Source: Candidatus Methylopumilus planktonicus
GTDB taxonomy: Bacteria > Pseudomonadota > Gammaproteobacteria > Burkholderiales > Methylophilaceae
NCBI RefSeq assembly: GCF_006364715.1
Contig: NZ_CP040984.1
Span: 372,001 to 436,000, forward strand
Direction of reading: 5' to 3'
Length of the DNA stretch: 64,000 nucleotides
Part shown: piece by piece, positions 9,567-18,461 of the stretch
Numbering within the stretch: the first letter of the stretch is position 1
How the letters are laid out: each line of letters begins with the position of its first letter
Translations under genes and position numbers: made by a program
The notes under the pieces: model-generated
Seen by the model: the letters and a program-made list of their open reading frames with translations, nothing else
The model's database searches: none
Told to the model about the DNA's origin: nothing

Positions 9567-10343
9567 TTGATCCCTATTTTAGTTTTTGATATTGAAACTA
9601 TTCCTGATATTCAAGGCATTAGATCTTTATATATATTAGATAAAAATTTATCTGATGATGATGTCGTTAATGTAGCTCTTTATAAAAGAAGACAAAAAAA
9701 CGGCTCTGATTTTCTGCAGCACCATCTTCAAAAAATTGTAGCTATTTCGTGCGTCCTTCGAGAAAAAGACCAGTTAAAGATTTGGACGCTTGGGGAAGTT
9801 GATGATCCTGAAGAAGAAGTCATCCAGCGTTTTTTTGATGGCATTGATAAATATACCCCCACCCTTGTATCTTGGAATGGCTCAGGGTTTGATCTTCCTG
9901 TATTAAATTATAGGGCGTTAATGCATGGCATAAATGCATCCAAGTATCTAGACATGGGGGAGATAGATAAAGATTTTAAATGGAATAATTATTTAAGCCG
10001 ATATCACACGCGCCATACGGATTTAATGGAATTTTTAGCGATGTTTCAAGGTAAAAATAACGCGCCCCTAGATGATATTGCAAAGCTGTGTGGCTTCCCA
10101 GGCAAGCTAGGTATGGATGGCGGTAAAGTTTGGGATACATACAGACAAGGAGACATTCAATCAATTAGAGATTATTGTGAAACTGATGTCGCCAATACTT
10201 ATCTTGTATATCTTAAATTTCAATTGATCAGAGGCCATCTTAACCAAAATCAATATGAGTCTGAAATTAATTTAGTTAGAAATACAATTCAAGAATACCA
10301 AAAAGATTATTGGGATGAATTTCTGTCCGCATGGAAATCTTAG
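9567..10343 (+). CDS. DEDDy-type 3'-5' exonuclease related to the PolB proofreading domain
   Basis: A 258-residue stand-alone exonuclease of the RNase H-like superfamily. Metal ligands are visible as D8 and E10 (VFDIET), D109 (WNGSGFDLPVL) and the final Y203-C-E-T-D207. This is the DEDDy arrangement of the predicted PolB-like 3'-5' exonuclease family. The start is TTG: the nearby ATG at 9562 runs into a stop after two codons. It lies between cysM and rlmD with 4-10 nt gaps. The physiological substrate is not known. Confidence 0.85.
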   Translation: MIPILVFDIETIPDIQGIRSLYILDKNLSDDDVVNVALYKRRQKNGSDFLQHHLQKIVAISCVLREKDQLKIWTLGEVDDPEEEVIQRFFDGIDKYTPTLVSWNGSGFDLPVLNYRALMHGINASKYLDMGEIDKDFKWNNYLSRYHTRHTDLMEFLAMFQGKNNAPLDDIAKLCGFPGKLGMDGGKVWDTYRQGDIQSIRDYCETDVANTYLVYLKFQLIRGHLNQNQYESEINLVRNTIQEYQKDYWDEFLSAWKS

Positions 10344-10353
10344 ACATTTCTAA

Positions 10354-11691
10354 ATGCAAGACGATATAAAACCTAAAAAAAAATTATTACTTGCCACAAT
10401 AGAAAATATTGATCAAGAGGGGCGCGGTGTTACCCATATTGATGGTAAAGCTATTTTCGTCGAAGGTGCCCTTCAGGGTGAGATTGTCGAATGTGAGTCT
10501 TATGTTAAAAAACCAAGTTATGAAATTGCTTTTACAGAAAGAGTCATTCGGCAATCTAATTTAAGAGTAAAGCCTAAATGCGATCACTTTAATCGTTGTG
10601 GTGGTTGTTCTATGCAGCATTTTGAGTTCCAAGCACAAATTGCAGCTAAGCAAAGGGTCTTTGAAAATACATTATCTCGCATTGGTAAAGTTAAAACTGA
10701 AACAATACTCACCCCTCTTGCAGGACCTTCATGGCATTACCGATATAAAGGTCGCTTAAGAGTCAAGTTTGTTGTTAAGAAAAATAAAGCGCTTGTGGGA
10801 TTCAATGAAAAAAGAACACATTTCATTGCTGACATTTCTAGCTGTGAAGTCTTACCTCAAACCCTCTCCGATATGTTGCCTCATCTGCAAGACTTAATCA
10901 CTCAACTTTCGATTAAAGATCAGATTCCTCAAATCGAATTTGCTGCAGATCAAAAGCATTTGGTTTTAGTATTAAGAATTTTAGATGCATTAAATACAAA
11001 TGATGAGTTGCTTTTAAATACATTCTCATCTCAACACCCGGTGCAATTTTGGACTCAATCCAAAGGGCCTGATACGATAAAACCTTTATCGAAGAAAGAT
11101 GACGTTAAGCTTTCTTATGCATTAAAAGAATTTGGGCTGCAGTTTAGTTTTATGCCGTACGACTTTACGCAAATCAATCCCTTCATTAATCAGGTATTAG
11201 TAAGAAGGGCAATGAGTTTATTAAAGCCTTCAAAAGATGATCGTATTTTCGATTTTTTCTGTGGCCTAGGAAATTTCACATTACCTATAGCCACGAGTGG
11301 TGCAAAAGTGATGGGTATCGAAGGCTCAGCATCGCTCATAGAAAGAGCAAAGCAATGTCGTGATGAAAATCACTTAAATGATTTTGTTGAATACCAATGT
11401 ATGAATTTATTTGACATTACCAAAGAATCCTTATTAAAGTTAGGTCACGCAAATAAATGGCTCATTGACCCACCACGGGATGGGGCATTTCAATTGGTGC
11501 AACTTATTGATGACGACATTCATCCTTCTATCATTGTTTACGTATCTTGTAATCCAGCGACCCTAGCAAGAGACGCTCAAATATTAGTCCATGAGAAGGG
11601 TTACAAATTAGATAAAGCTGGTATTGTAAATATGTTTCCACATACTTCTCATGTTGAATCGATTGCATTATTTGTAAAGACGGAATCTTAA
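10354..11691 (+). CDS. rlmD: 23S rRNA (uracil-1939-C5)-methyltransferase
   Basis: SAM-dependent m5U methyltransferase of 23S rRNA. An N-terminal TRAM domain (about residues 10-65) is followed by iron-sulfur cysteines C76, C82, C85 and C164, the SAM motif FDFFCGLGNFTLP, and the catalytic cysteine C399 in YVSCNPATLARD. All four cluster ligands are kept, which fits RlmD (RumA) rather than the cluster-free TrmA. Length 445 is normal. Confidence 0.93.
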   Translation: MQDDIKPKKKLLLATIENIDQEGRGVTHIDGKAIFVEGALQGEIVECESYVKKPSYEIAFTERVIRQSNLRVKPKCDHFNRCGGCSMQHFEFQAQIAAKQRVFENTLSRIGKVKTETILTPLAGPSWHYRYKGRLRVKFVVKKNKALVGFNEKRTHFIADISSCEVLPQTLSDMLPHLQDLITQLSIKDQIPQIEFAADQKHLVLVLRILDALNTNDELLLNTFSSQHPVQFWTQSKGPDTIKPLSKKDDVKLSYALKEFGLQFSFMPYDFTQINPFINQVLVRRAMSLLKPSKDDRIFDFFCGLGNFTLPIATSGAKVMGIEGSASLIERAKQCRDENHLNDFVEYQCMNLFDITKESLLKLGHANKWLIDPPRDGAFQLVQLIDDDIHPSIIVYVSCNPATLARDAQILVHEKGYKLDKAGIVNMFPHTSHVESIALFVKTES

Positions 11692-11704
11692 AAATCATTT
11701 AACT

Positions 11705-12187
11705 ATGCATATTAAAATTTCAATTGCAGAACAGAAGCTTCATTTATATCGTGATGATAATGTATGGGTAAAATCTTTTGTAATCTCCACTGCAGAAAAA
11801 GGCATAGGTCAACATAAAGGTAGTTTTTGTACGCCTTTAGGTCAACATATCGTTCGCGCAAAAATTGGTCAAGGCGCTCCTCTCTATGCTCAGTTTGCGG
11901 CTCGTAGACTTACAGGAAAAATATGGCATCCATCAATGTCAGAAAACAACCCAAAAGAGGATTGGATTTTAACCCGCATACTTTGGCTCTCAGGTCTCGA
12001 GATTGGATTTAATCGCCTAGGAAATCAAGATACGATGCAGCGTTTTATCTATATCCATGGGACGAATGATTTAGCTCGCTTAGGTCAGCCTGTATCACAT
12101 GGATGCATTCGCATGGACAACCAAGACATCATCGATTTATTTGATCAAATTAATGCAGGCGATCATGTATTGATCAGTGAAATCTAA
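11705..12187 (+). CDS. L,D-transpeptidase (YkuD domain)
   Basis: A 160-residue protein made almost only of a YkuD catalytic domain, with H118 in YIHGTND and catalytic C134 in SHGCIRM. Such enzymes cross-link peptidoglycan or attach proteins to it. No signal peptide or membrane helix is visible: the protein begins directly with MHIKISIAEQKLHLY, which is the first strand of the domain. It therefore either reaches the periplasm by an unknown route or has a different role. It ends one base before the ATG of the next gene. Confidence 0.85.
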   Translation: MHIKISIAEQKLHLYRDDNVWVKSFVISTAEKGIGQHKGSFCTPLGQHIVRAKIGQGAPLYAQFAARRLTGKIWHPSMSENNPKEDWILTRILWLSGLEIGFNRLGNQDTMQRFIYIHGTNDLARLGQPVSHGCIRMDNQDIIDLFDQINAGDHVLISEI

Positions 12188-12188
12188 T

Positions 12189-12887
12189 ATGTATAAAAAC
12201 CAATACCGATATTACGATCTTGTCATGGCAGCGTTTGTGACAGTATTGATCACATCAAACTTAATTGGACCTGCAAAAATTTCTCAGATAGAGGTTCCAT
12301 TTTTTGGCCTTCTTACATTCGGTGCTGGGGTTTTATTTTTCCCTATCTCATTTATTTTTGGCGATATCTTAACTGAGGTTTATGGTTATGCTGCTTCAAG
12401 AAGAGTGATATGGGCAGGTTTCATAGCGCTTGCTTTTGCATCTTTTATGGCTTGGATGATTGTGGCTCTTCCACCTGCACCTTATTGGCATAATCAAGAG
12501 GCCTATGAAATTGCATTTGGTTCAGCTTGGCGAGTTTCTTTAGCAAGTCTAGTTGCTTTTGCTGCAGGCGAATTTGTAAACTCTTTTGTATTAGCAAAAA
12601 TGAAAATTATGACAAAAGGAAAATATTTATGGAGCCGTACGATCGGATCTACCATTGCAGGTGAAGCGATTGATTCTATTTTATTCTATCCTTTAGCTTT
12701 TTATAATAGCGGTGTGATTCCAAATGACAAAATCATCCTAGTAGTGATTGCACAGTTCGTTGCCAAAACGCTGATAGAAATTTTATTTACACCAGGGATA
12801 TATAAGATTGTTGCTTTCTTAAAAAAGAAAGAAAATCTAGATCATTTTGATACACGCACCAATTTCAATCCTTTTATTTTTAAATGA
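12189..12887 (+). CDS. Queuosine-precursor transporter of the YhhQ (DUF165) family
   Basis: Inner-membrane protein of 232 residues with about six helices. Family marks are TSNLIGPAKIS near the N-terminus, FPISFIFGDILTEVYGYAASR in the second loop and the GEAIDSILFYPLAF motif. Members import 7-cyano- or 7-aminomethyl-7-deazaguanine for tRNA queuosine. The ATG at 12189 is preferred; a GTG at 12177 would add four residues and overlap the preceding gene by 11 nt. No strong ribosome-binding site is seen for either. Confidence 0.85.
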   Translation: MYKNQYRYYDLVMAAFVTVLITSNLIGPAKISQIEVPFFGLLTFGAGVLFFPISFIFGDILTEVYGYAASRRVIWAGFIALAFASFMAWMIVALPPAPYWHNQEAYEIAFGSAWRVSLASLVAFAAGEFVNSFVLAKMKIMTKGKYLWSRTIGSTIAGEAIDSILFYPLAFYNSGVIPNDKIILVVIAQFVAKTLIEILFTPGIYKIVAFLKKKENLDHFDTRTNFNPFIFK

Positions 12888-12908
12888 TATGAACGTTATT
12901 CAATCAAA

Positions 12909-13928
12909 ATGAAGATGGGCCCATTAATGATTGATGTTGAGGGGCTAGTATTGACCGATACGGACATTAAAAGAATTTCGCACCCCTTGGTCGGCGGACT
13001 TATTTTATTTTCAAGAAACTATCAAGACACTGCTCAATTAAAGACATTAACAGATGCTATTAGAAAGATAAGGGGTCATGACTTCTTAATCGCTGTGGAT
13101 CATGAAGGTGGCCGCGTCCAAAGATTTAGAGAAGGCTTTACTGCGATCCCTGCTATGAGAAAGTTAGGCGAAATTTGGGATAACGCGCCCAAAAAAGCAA
13201 ATCACTTAGCTTTTTTTATTGGCCAAATTATCGCGATTGAATTAAGAATATTTGATATCGATTTTAGTTTTACACCCGTTTTAGATATTGATTACAGCGA
13301 AAGTACCGTGATTCGAGATAGAGCCTTTCATGGCGATATTGAAGCCATTAAAGCTTTGGCATCTCACCTTTTGGAAGGTTTAAACGAAGGCGGCATGCAT
13401 GGTGTTGGAAAACACTTCCCAGGGCATGGGTATATCAAGGCCGATTCACATCTAAGTATTTCGGAGGATACGAGAACGCTCGACGAGATTGAGTCTAAAG
13501 ATATGAGTATTTTTATATCATTAATCAAGCATGGATTAAATGCAGTGATGCCTTCCCACGTTCTATACTCTGCCGCAGATAAAAATCCGGCTGGGTTTTC
13601 GCAATTTTGGCTTAAAAATCAATTGAGAGAAAAAGCTCATTTTAAAGGCGCTATTTTTAGCGATGACATGAGTATGAAAGGGGCTGTGCTTGGTGGTGAA
13701 ATGAAGGATAGAATTGTCAAAGCGCTCGAGGCTGGCTGTGACATGGTTTTGTTATGTAATAGCCCGCAATTGGTAGATGAAGTTTTACTTCAATTAGACT
13801 GGAAGATGTCATCTGAAAGTATTGAAAGGCTTCTTACGATGAAAGGCTTTAAAGAGCCTCATATAGCCCTAAAAACATCACAAGAAAAAGGTTTCAAGGA
13901 TATGACAGCTCAAATTATGACTATGTAA
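12909..13928 (+). CDS. nagZ: Beta-N-acetylhexosaminidase NagZ
   Basis: Glycoside hydrolase family 3 enzyme of the cytoplasm that removes N-acetylglucosamine from anhydro-muropeptides in peptidoglycan recycling. The substrate and catalytic His motif is KHFPGHGYIKADSH and the nucleophile Asp is in FSDDMSMKGA. The 339-residue length is standard for NagZ. It lies about 20 nt after the transporter gene in the same direction. Confidence 0.94.
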   Translation: MKMGPLMIDVEGLVLTDTDIKRISHPLVGGLILFSRNYQDTAQLKTLTDAIRKIRGHDFLIAVDHEGGRVQRFREGFTAIPAMRKLGEIWDNAPKKANHLAFFIGQIIAIELRIFDIDFSFTPVLDIDYSESTVIRDRAFHGDIEAIKALASHLLEGLNEGGMHGVGKHFPGHGYIKADSHLSISEDTRTLDEIESKDMSIFISLIKHGLNAVMPSHVLYSAADKNPAGFSQFWLKNQLREKAHFKGAIFSDDMSMKGAVLGGEMKDRIVKALEAGCDMVLLCNSPQLVDEVLLQLDWKMSSESIERLLTMKGFKEPHIALKTSQEKGFKDMTAQIMTM

Positions 13929-13945
13929 AAAAATTTAAATGAATA

Positions 13946-13972
13946 TTGAAACTATTTAGTAAGTTATATAAT
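13946..13972 (+). promoter_or_regulatory. Probable sigma-70 promoter for the Bax-inhibitor-1 gene
   Basis: TTGAAA at 13946-13951 and a perfect TATAAT at 13967-13972 are separated by 15 nt, slightly short. They lie about 40 nt before the ATG at 14011, which has AGAGGA as ribosome-binding site. Inferred by pattern only. Confidence 0.5.
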
Positions 13973-14010
13973 CTATAACATGTATTAAAAACTTTATAAG
14001 AGGAAAACAT

Positions 14011-14697
14011 ATGCAAGAAAATATAAGAATTGAAAGCCAGTCGCAATCAGTATTAGCGACAAATAAAGTCCTTAGAAATACTTATGCTTTACTTGGTTTA
14101 TCGCTTATTCCCACCGCAATCGGCGCTTACATAGGTATGAGCATGAATTTCTTATTTGCTCAACAGCATCCTATTATATTTGCCATTATGCTTTTAGCAG
14201 GTATGTTTGGTTTATTTTTCGCAATTCAAGCAAATCGAAATAATAGCTTAGGCGTTGTTTTCTTATTAGCACTCACTTTATTTTTAGGTGTGATGTTAGG
14301 TCCGATTCTTCAAGTAGCTTTTAGTTTAAGTAATGGCGCTCAAATCGTGGGTCTAGCAGCAGGTGGCACAGCTGCCATATTTTTAATGTTAGCTACGATT
14401 GCTACTACCACTAAAAAAGATTTTAGCTTTATGGGAAAATTTTTGATGATTGGTATCATTCTTCTCATCTTAGCTTCGCTTGCTAATTTATTCTTCCAAA
14501 TACCTGCGATGGCTTTAGCATTGTCTGGTGTTGCAGTTTTATTATTCTCTGGATTCATTCTGTACGATGTAAGTCGCATTGTGAACGGTGGAGAAACGAA
14601 CTACATCATGGCAACGTTAGCGCTTTATATGAACATCTATAACTTATTTGTAAATTTACTCCAGTTATTGATGGCTCTTCTAGGTAACAGAGACTAA
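14011..14697 (+). CDS. Bax inhibitor-1 / YccA family membrane protein
   Basis: A 228-residue protein with seven hydrophobic helices after a short polar N-terminus, typical of the BI-1/YccA family. The C-terminal region ILYDVSRIVNGGETNYIMA carries the conserved acidic/charged residues of the family. E. coli YccA modulates the FtsH protease; that role here is only inferred. The gene has its own promoter-like sequence, a good ribosome-binding site (AGAGGAAA), and ends before a strong hairpin terminator. Confidence 0.88.
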   Translation: MQENIRIESQSQSVLATNKVLRNTYALLGLSLIPTAIGAYIGMSMNFLFAQQHPIIFAIMLLAGMFGLFFAIQANRNNSLGVVFLLALTLFLGVMLGPILQVAFSLSNGAQIVGLAAGGTAAIFLMLATIATTTKKDFSFMGKFLMIGIILLILASLANLFFQIPAMALALSGVAVLLFSGFILYDVSRIVNGGETNYIMATLALYMNIYNLFVNLLQLLMALLGNRD

Positions 14698-14711
14698 ATC
14701 ATTTTTGTTTT

Positions 14712-14742
14712 AAAAAAGCCGTAGTTTTCTACGGCTTTTTTC
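14712..14742. terminator. Bidirectional rho-independent terminator
   Basis: GCCGTAG and CTACGGC are separated by a TTTT loop and flanked by A6 on the left and T6 on the right. It can therefore stop rightward transcripts from the BI-1 gene and leftward transcripts from tadA. The last codons and the stop of tadA lie inside the stem. Confidence 0.9.
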
Positions 14743-15190
14743 TTTTTGAAAGAAAGAAATCTCTTAGTATTTGGCTGCATTCTTTTTCTAAGACGCCACC
14801 CATAGCTTCTGCATGATGGTTAATTTCTTTGATACCAATGAGATCAACCATGCCTCCGCAAGCACCCGTCTTGGGGTCCGGAGCGCCATAGATAATTTTC
14901 CCAATACGCGCATGTTGAATAGCGCCTACACACATAGCACAGGGCTCAAGAGTCACATAAATTGAGCAGTCTTTTAATCTATAATTTTTGATGAATTTAG
15001 CCGCTTCTCTTATGGCATTAATCTCAGCATGCGAAGTGGGGTCATGGTCGCCAATTGATGTATTCATCCCTCTACCAATAACTTCACCATCCTGAACAAT
15101 GACGGCACCTACCGGCACCTCATCTTTTAATTCAGCTTTTTTAGCTAGCTCTAAAGCTAGCCTCATAAACTTAAGATCTTCATCAGTCAT
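14729..15190 (-). CDS. tadA: tRNA adenosine(34) deaminase
   Basis: Converts wobble adenosine to inosine in tRNA-Arg(ACG). Zinc and proton-shuttle residues are H54 and E56 (TSHAEINA) with C84 and C87 (PCAMC). Length 153 is typical. A PsiE-like membrane protein gene lies 8 nt upstream on the same strand. The gene's end forms part of the terminator shared with the BI-1 gene. Confidence 0.94.
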   Translation of the reverse strand: MTDEDLKFMRLALELAKKAELKDEVPVGAVIVQDGEVIGRGMNTSIGDHDPTSHAEINAIREAAKFIKNYRLKDCSIYVTLEPCAMCVGAIQHARIGKIIYGAPDPKTGACGGMVDLIGIKEINHHAEAMGGVLEKECSQILRDFFLSKRKKP

Positions 15191-15198
15191 GAAGAAGT

Positions 15199-15669
15199 TT
15201 ATTTTCTCTTAAAGTCAGGGATTGTTTTTCTAAAGCGAATCACGAGGATATAAAGAACACCAATTAAAAATGCACCTCCTACCCAAATGCCAACTTCTTC
15301 GAGGGTTGGCTTTGCATCCTGAACTGGAAGCACGATGAGCTTTCTAAGAAAAAGCACCATCACAACCTCAATGAAAGTTTCAACTTCCAGTTTACTTCCA
15401 TTGAGATAGCGCATTTCAGCTGAAATAAGGGCCGATATCGACCAAAGCAACATGAGTGTGCCAAGCGCATGAATAAAGCCATGAATGAGATTGTTGGCAT
15501 GAGCTGCGGCACTGATTTCAACGAAGAAAAGCCAAGTAAACATGATGATAGATGTCGCCAAAGCCAAACCAATCACAATATGAGCAAAGCCGTTTAAATA
15601 GAGCATAGCTTTGATAGCAAATCGATTAATGCCTTTGAATTCGGACGGGAGTTCAGTTTGAATCATCAT
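15199..15669 (-). CDS. PsiE-like four-helix membrane protein
   Basis: A 156-residue protein with four hydrophobic helices. The segment VETFIEVVMVLFLRKLIVLP resembles the conserved core of the phosphate-starvation-inducible PsiE family, whose function is unknown. It has a polar N-terminus of about 20 residues and a basic C-terminus (RFRKTIPDFKRK). It is divergent from the nitroreductase gene, with starts close together, and is probably co-transcribed with tadA. Confidence 0.6.
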   Translation of the reverse strand: MMIQTELPSEFKGINRFAIKAMLYLNGFAHIVIGLALATSIIMFTWLFFVEISAAAHANNLIHGFIHALGTLMLLWSISALISAEMRYLNGSKLEVETFIEVVMVLFLRKLIVLPVQDAKPTLEEVGIWVGGAFLIGVLYILVIRFRKTIPDFKRK

Positions 15670-15751
15670 GGAATCCTTATTAATTAAATTTGAAGGAAGT
15701 GAAAACTATCTTTATTATAGAGATAACTTTAAATATAAAGATAGTGCCCCA

Positions 15752-16348
15752 ATGAAAAAACCAGCGATTACCGAACAGCCCATTCATGCCATTTTGGCCG
15801 ACAGATGGAGTTCAAGAGCTTACGACCCAACTCAATTTGTTTCTCAAGAATTACTTTTATCCCTTATGGAAGCAGCGCGATGGAGTCCTTCATGCATGGG
15901 AGATCAGCCATGGCAATTTATTGTATTTAATAAGAAAGATGCAACACCCTGGACGCAGGCACTTAATTGTTTGTCTATTGGTAATCAAAATTGGGCTATG
16001 GATGCATCTATTTTAATTTTGGCTTGCGCTCACCAAAACTTCTCGAACAATGAGAAAACTAACCGATGGGGCCAGTACGATACAGGCGCTTCTTCAGAAA
16101 ATATCTGTCTTCAAGCCACAAGCCTGGGGATGGTGGCTCATCAAATGGGTGGATTTGATGTTGAAAAAACGAGACAATTATTTCAAATTCCAAGCCAATA
16201 TGATTTAATGTCTTTTATTGCGATTGGTTACCCACTCGCTATAGAGAAAGTAAATGCTGAAGCATTAGCTAAAGAAAAAGAAGCTAGAAAGCGCAAACCC
16301 TTAAGAGAGATTTTTTATACCAATCAATGGGGCGAGCAATCGTTATAG
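15752..16348 (+). CDS. Nitroreductase-family flavoprotein
   Basis: FMN-dependent oxidoreductase fold with ILADRWSSRAYDP at the N-terminus (FMN-phosphate arginines) and AARWSPSCMGDQPWQF. The late segment LGMVAHQMGGFD is also typical. Substrate unknown. The ATG at 15752 places MKKPAITEQPIHAI directly before the domain; an in-frame ATG at 15668 would add 28 residues and overlap the start of the divergent gene, which seems less likely. Neither start has a clear ribosome-binding site. Confidence 0.82.
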   Translation: MKKPAITEQPIHAILADRWSSRAYDPTQFVSQELLLSLMEAARWSPSCMGDQPWQFIVFNKKDATPWTQALNCLSIGNQNWAMDASILILACAHQNFSNNEKTNRWGQYDTGASSENICLQATSLGMVAHQMGGFDVEKTRQLFQIPSQYDLMSFIAIGYPLAIEKVNAEALAKEKEARKRKPLREIFYTNQWGEQSL

Positions 16349-16378
16349 TTTTTCAATAGAATATAACTAGGATACTAG

Positions 16379-16768
16379 ATGGCAACAGTAAAACTTACAA
16401 AAAAGAACTTTAAAAAAACAATCGAAGATAATGATTTTGTTATTGTTGATTTTTGGGCGCCATGGTGTGAACCTTGTATTGAATTTACGCCGATATTTGA
16501 AGCAGCTTCAGAAAAAAATAAAGATATTTTATTTGGGATGGTCGATATAGAAGCAGATACAGAAATTGGTGAATATTTCCAAGTTGATAAAATACCAGGC
16601 CTTCTTATTATTAGAGAGCAAGCAGGCATTCATACTCAAATTGGTCAAATTGGTGCCTCGGCGCTTGATGAAATTATCAAGTGGGCAAGAGAACACGATA
16701 TGTCAACTGTCAGAGATTATTATGAAAGAGAAGCTAAAGGCGAAATTAAAGCTGCCCAAGAAAAGTAG
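16379..16768 (+). CDS. Thioredoxin-family protein with a CEPC active site
   Basis: A 129-residue cytoplasmic thioredoxin fold. The active site is W-C30-E-P-C33 instead of the usual CGPC, and the cis-proline is P73 (KIPGLLI). A helical, charged C-terminal extension of about 20 residues follows the normal domain. It has no signal peptide. Glu in the CxxC loop should change redox potential, so a specialised reductase is possible. It converges with nlpD and the 3' ends overlap by 23 nt. Confidence 0.85.
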   Translation: MATVKLTKKNFKKTIEDNDFVIVDFWAPWCEPCIEFTPIFEAASEKNKDILFGMVDIEADTEIGEYFQVDKIPGLLIIREQAGIHTQIGQIGASALDEIIKWAREHDMSTVRDYYEREAKGEIKAAQEK

Positions 16769-17714
16769 TCGGATCAACTGACTGACCTTGTTTTCTAATT
16801 TCAAAGTGAAGTTTCACTTTGTCAGCTCCAGAGTCACCCATCGTTGCGATCTTTTGACCCTTCATAATGACCTGACCTTCTTTGACGAGAAGTTCTTTGT
16901 TATGAGCATACACAGACAAATAAGAGTTATTGTGTTTAATGATTACAAGCTTGCCATACCCTTTTAAATCTTCTCCGCTGTAAATAACCTTGCCCGGACC
17001 AGCTGCTTTAATTTCTTGACCGAGTGTTCCTACAATATCAATTCCCTTTTGACCTTGCGCTTCATTAAAAAGATTTTCTAACTTACCTTTAGCGGGCCAT
17101 TGCCAATCTATTTTATCTTCTAAAGCAATAGGTGCAATTTCTTTAGATGTTATTGATGGAACGTTATTTGTAGTTTGCGGTGTTGTCGCCTTAAGCTTAT
17201 AGGCTTCATCCGTATATTTTTCTCTATAAGCTTTTGGGTTATCTAAATGAGTGATGCCACCTGTGACTGGTTTTGCTTGAGGTTGAGGTGAGGTTTCCGT
17301 ATTGGCAGCTGCTTCTTCATTATTTTTTAATGGCGTAGTGACGACATCTTCATTTTTTTTCATTTCATTTGTAGTGACAACAGGATTGTTTGATTTAACT
17401 TGATCGAATTTTATTTTTTCGCCTACTTTAATCGCATAAGGCTCTTTAATATCATTTGCCTGAGCAACTTCTTTGTAATAAAAACCACAATCAAGACTTA
17501 AGCTATAAAGAGTATCGCCTGGTTTGACAATATAAACATCTGGGCATGGCTGAGTCGGATCTTTTTTTGCTCTCGCGACAGATTTATTTTTTTGTATTGC
17601 AGTTGATTTATCCGCAGGAATTTTTTTCTCAGTGACTGGCGCTGGCGCATTGGATGCGCAACCAGCGATCAAAGAAAATAGTGTCATGTAAATAATAAAA
17701 AAATTCAATCTCAT
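16746..17714 (-). CDS. nlpD: NlpD-like lipoprotein with LysM and degenerate M23 domain
   Basis: Outer-membrane lipoprotein, 322 residues. Lipobox is IAGC, a LysM domain follows (YIVKPGDTLYSLSLDCGF, about residues 60-105), then a low-complexity N/T/P-rich linker, then the LytM (M23) domain. The zinc-ligand histidine expected before GIDI is replaced by Gln (GQKGIDIVG), as in E. coli NlpD, which activates the amidase AmiC rather than cutting itself. surE lies immediately upstream with a 4-nt overlap; surE-nlpD adjacency is common in proteobacteria. Confidence 0.88.
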   Translation of the reverse strand: MRLNFFIIYMTLFSLIAGCASNAPAPVTEKKIPADKSTAIQKNKSVARAKKDPTQPCPDVYIVKPGDTLYSLSLDCGFYYKEVAQANDIKEPYAIKVGEKIKFDQVKSNNPVVTTNEMKKNEDVVTTPLKNNEEAAANTETSPQPQAKPVTGGITHLDNPKAYREKYTDEAYKLKATTPQTTNNVPSITSKEIAPIALEDKIDWQWPAKGKLENLFNEAQGQKGIDIVGTLGQEIKAAGPGKVIYSGEDLKGYGKLVIIKHNNSYLSVYAHNKELLVKEGQVIMKGQKIATMGDSGADKVKLHFEIRKQGQSVDPTTFLGQL

Positions 17715-18460
17715 TTAAAGTTATTCATCCAAGTTTTTAAATCATTAATTTGATTATGTCTTGTAAGGTCTGCATGAATAGGTGATACAGATACAAAGCC
17801 ACGGCCAACTGAATAGAAATCAGTACCTTCTCCTCCATCATTAGGTAAGCCGGCAGCACCGACCCAATAAGAAGTATTGCCATCAACATCTTGTGTTTTA
17901 TTGACAGGCTCTGCTTTATGTCTTTTACCAAGCCTTGTGATATGTATACCTTGAATTTTTTCTAAGGGCACATCAGGCACATTAATATTTAAGAGCATAG
18001 CTTCTTTGGGTTTATTATTTTGGTAATGCAAAATAAGATCATTTGTAATAGATGCAGCCGTTTCAAAATAGGTTGCTTCATGTTGTGCCATTGAAATAGC
18101 AAAGGAAGGAATGTCCAGTAAGAAGCCTTCCATAGCAGCTGCTACCGTACCAGAGTAAATAGTGTCATCACCCATATTGGCGCCATTATTAATACCAGAA
18201 ATCACCATATCTGGCATCTTATCTAACAACCCTGTTAATGCTAAATGCACGCAATCTGTTGGCGTGCCATTAATATAGTAATAATCTTTTTCAACTTCTG
18301 TAACTGTCAATGGACGATCAAGCGATAAAGAGTTACTCGCGCCACTTCTGTTTCTATCAGGTGCGACAATAGTCACATGTGCTATTTTTTTTAAATAACT
18401 TGCAAGCTTTTTAATACCAGGTGCGTCGTATCCGTCATCGTTAGATAAAAGAATATTCAT
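17711..18460 (-). CDS. surE: 5'/3'-nucleotidase SurE
   Basis: Metal-dependent nucleoside monophosphatase active in stationary phase and stress. The start MNILLSNDDGYDAPGI contains the metal-binding Asp pair, and SGINNGANMGDDTIYSGTV is the conserved loop. Length 249 is normal. It forms a leftward run purB - wrbA - DUF2069 - surE - nlpD in which neighbouring genes overlap or nearly touch. Confidence 0.95.
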   Translation of the reverse strand: MNILLSNDDGYDAPGIKKLASYLKKIAHVTIVAPDRNRSGASNSLSLDRPLTVTEVEKDYYYINGTPTDCVHLALTGLLDKMPDMVISGINNGANMGDDTIYSGTVAAAMEGFLLDIPSFAISMAQHEATYFETAASITNDLILHYQNNKPKEAMLLNINVPDVPLEKIQGIHITRLGKRHKAEPVNKTQDVDGNTSYWVGAAGLPNDGGEGTDFYSVGRGFVSVSPIHADLTRHNQINDLKTWMNNFK

Positions 18461-18461
18461 A

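Noticed and set aside
16746..17714. Active M23 endopeptidase
   Set aside because: The first zinc-ligand histidine is replaced by Gln in GQKGIDIVG, as in amidase-activating NlpD, so direct cell-wall cutting is unlikely.
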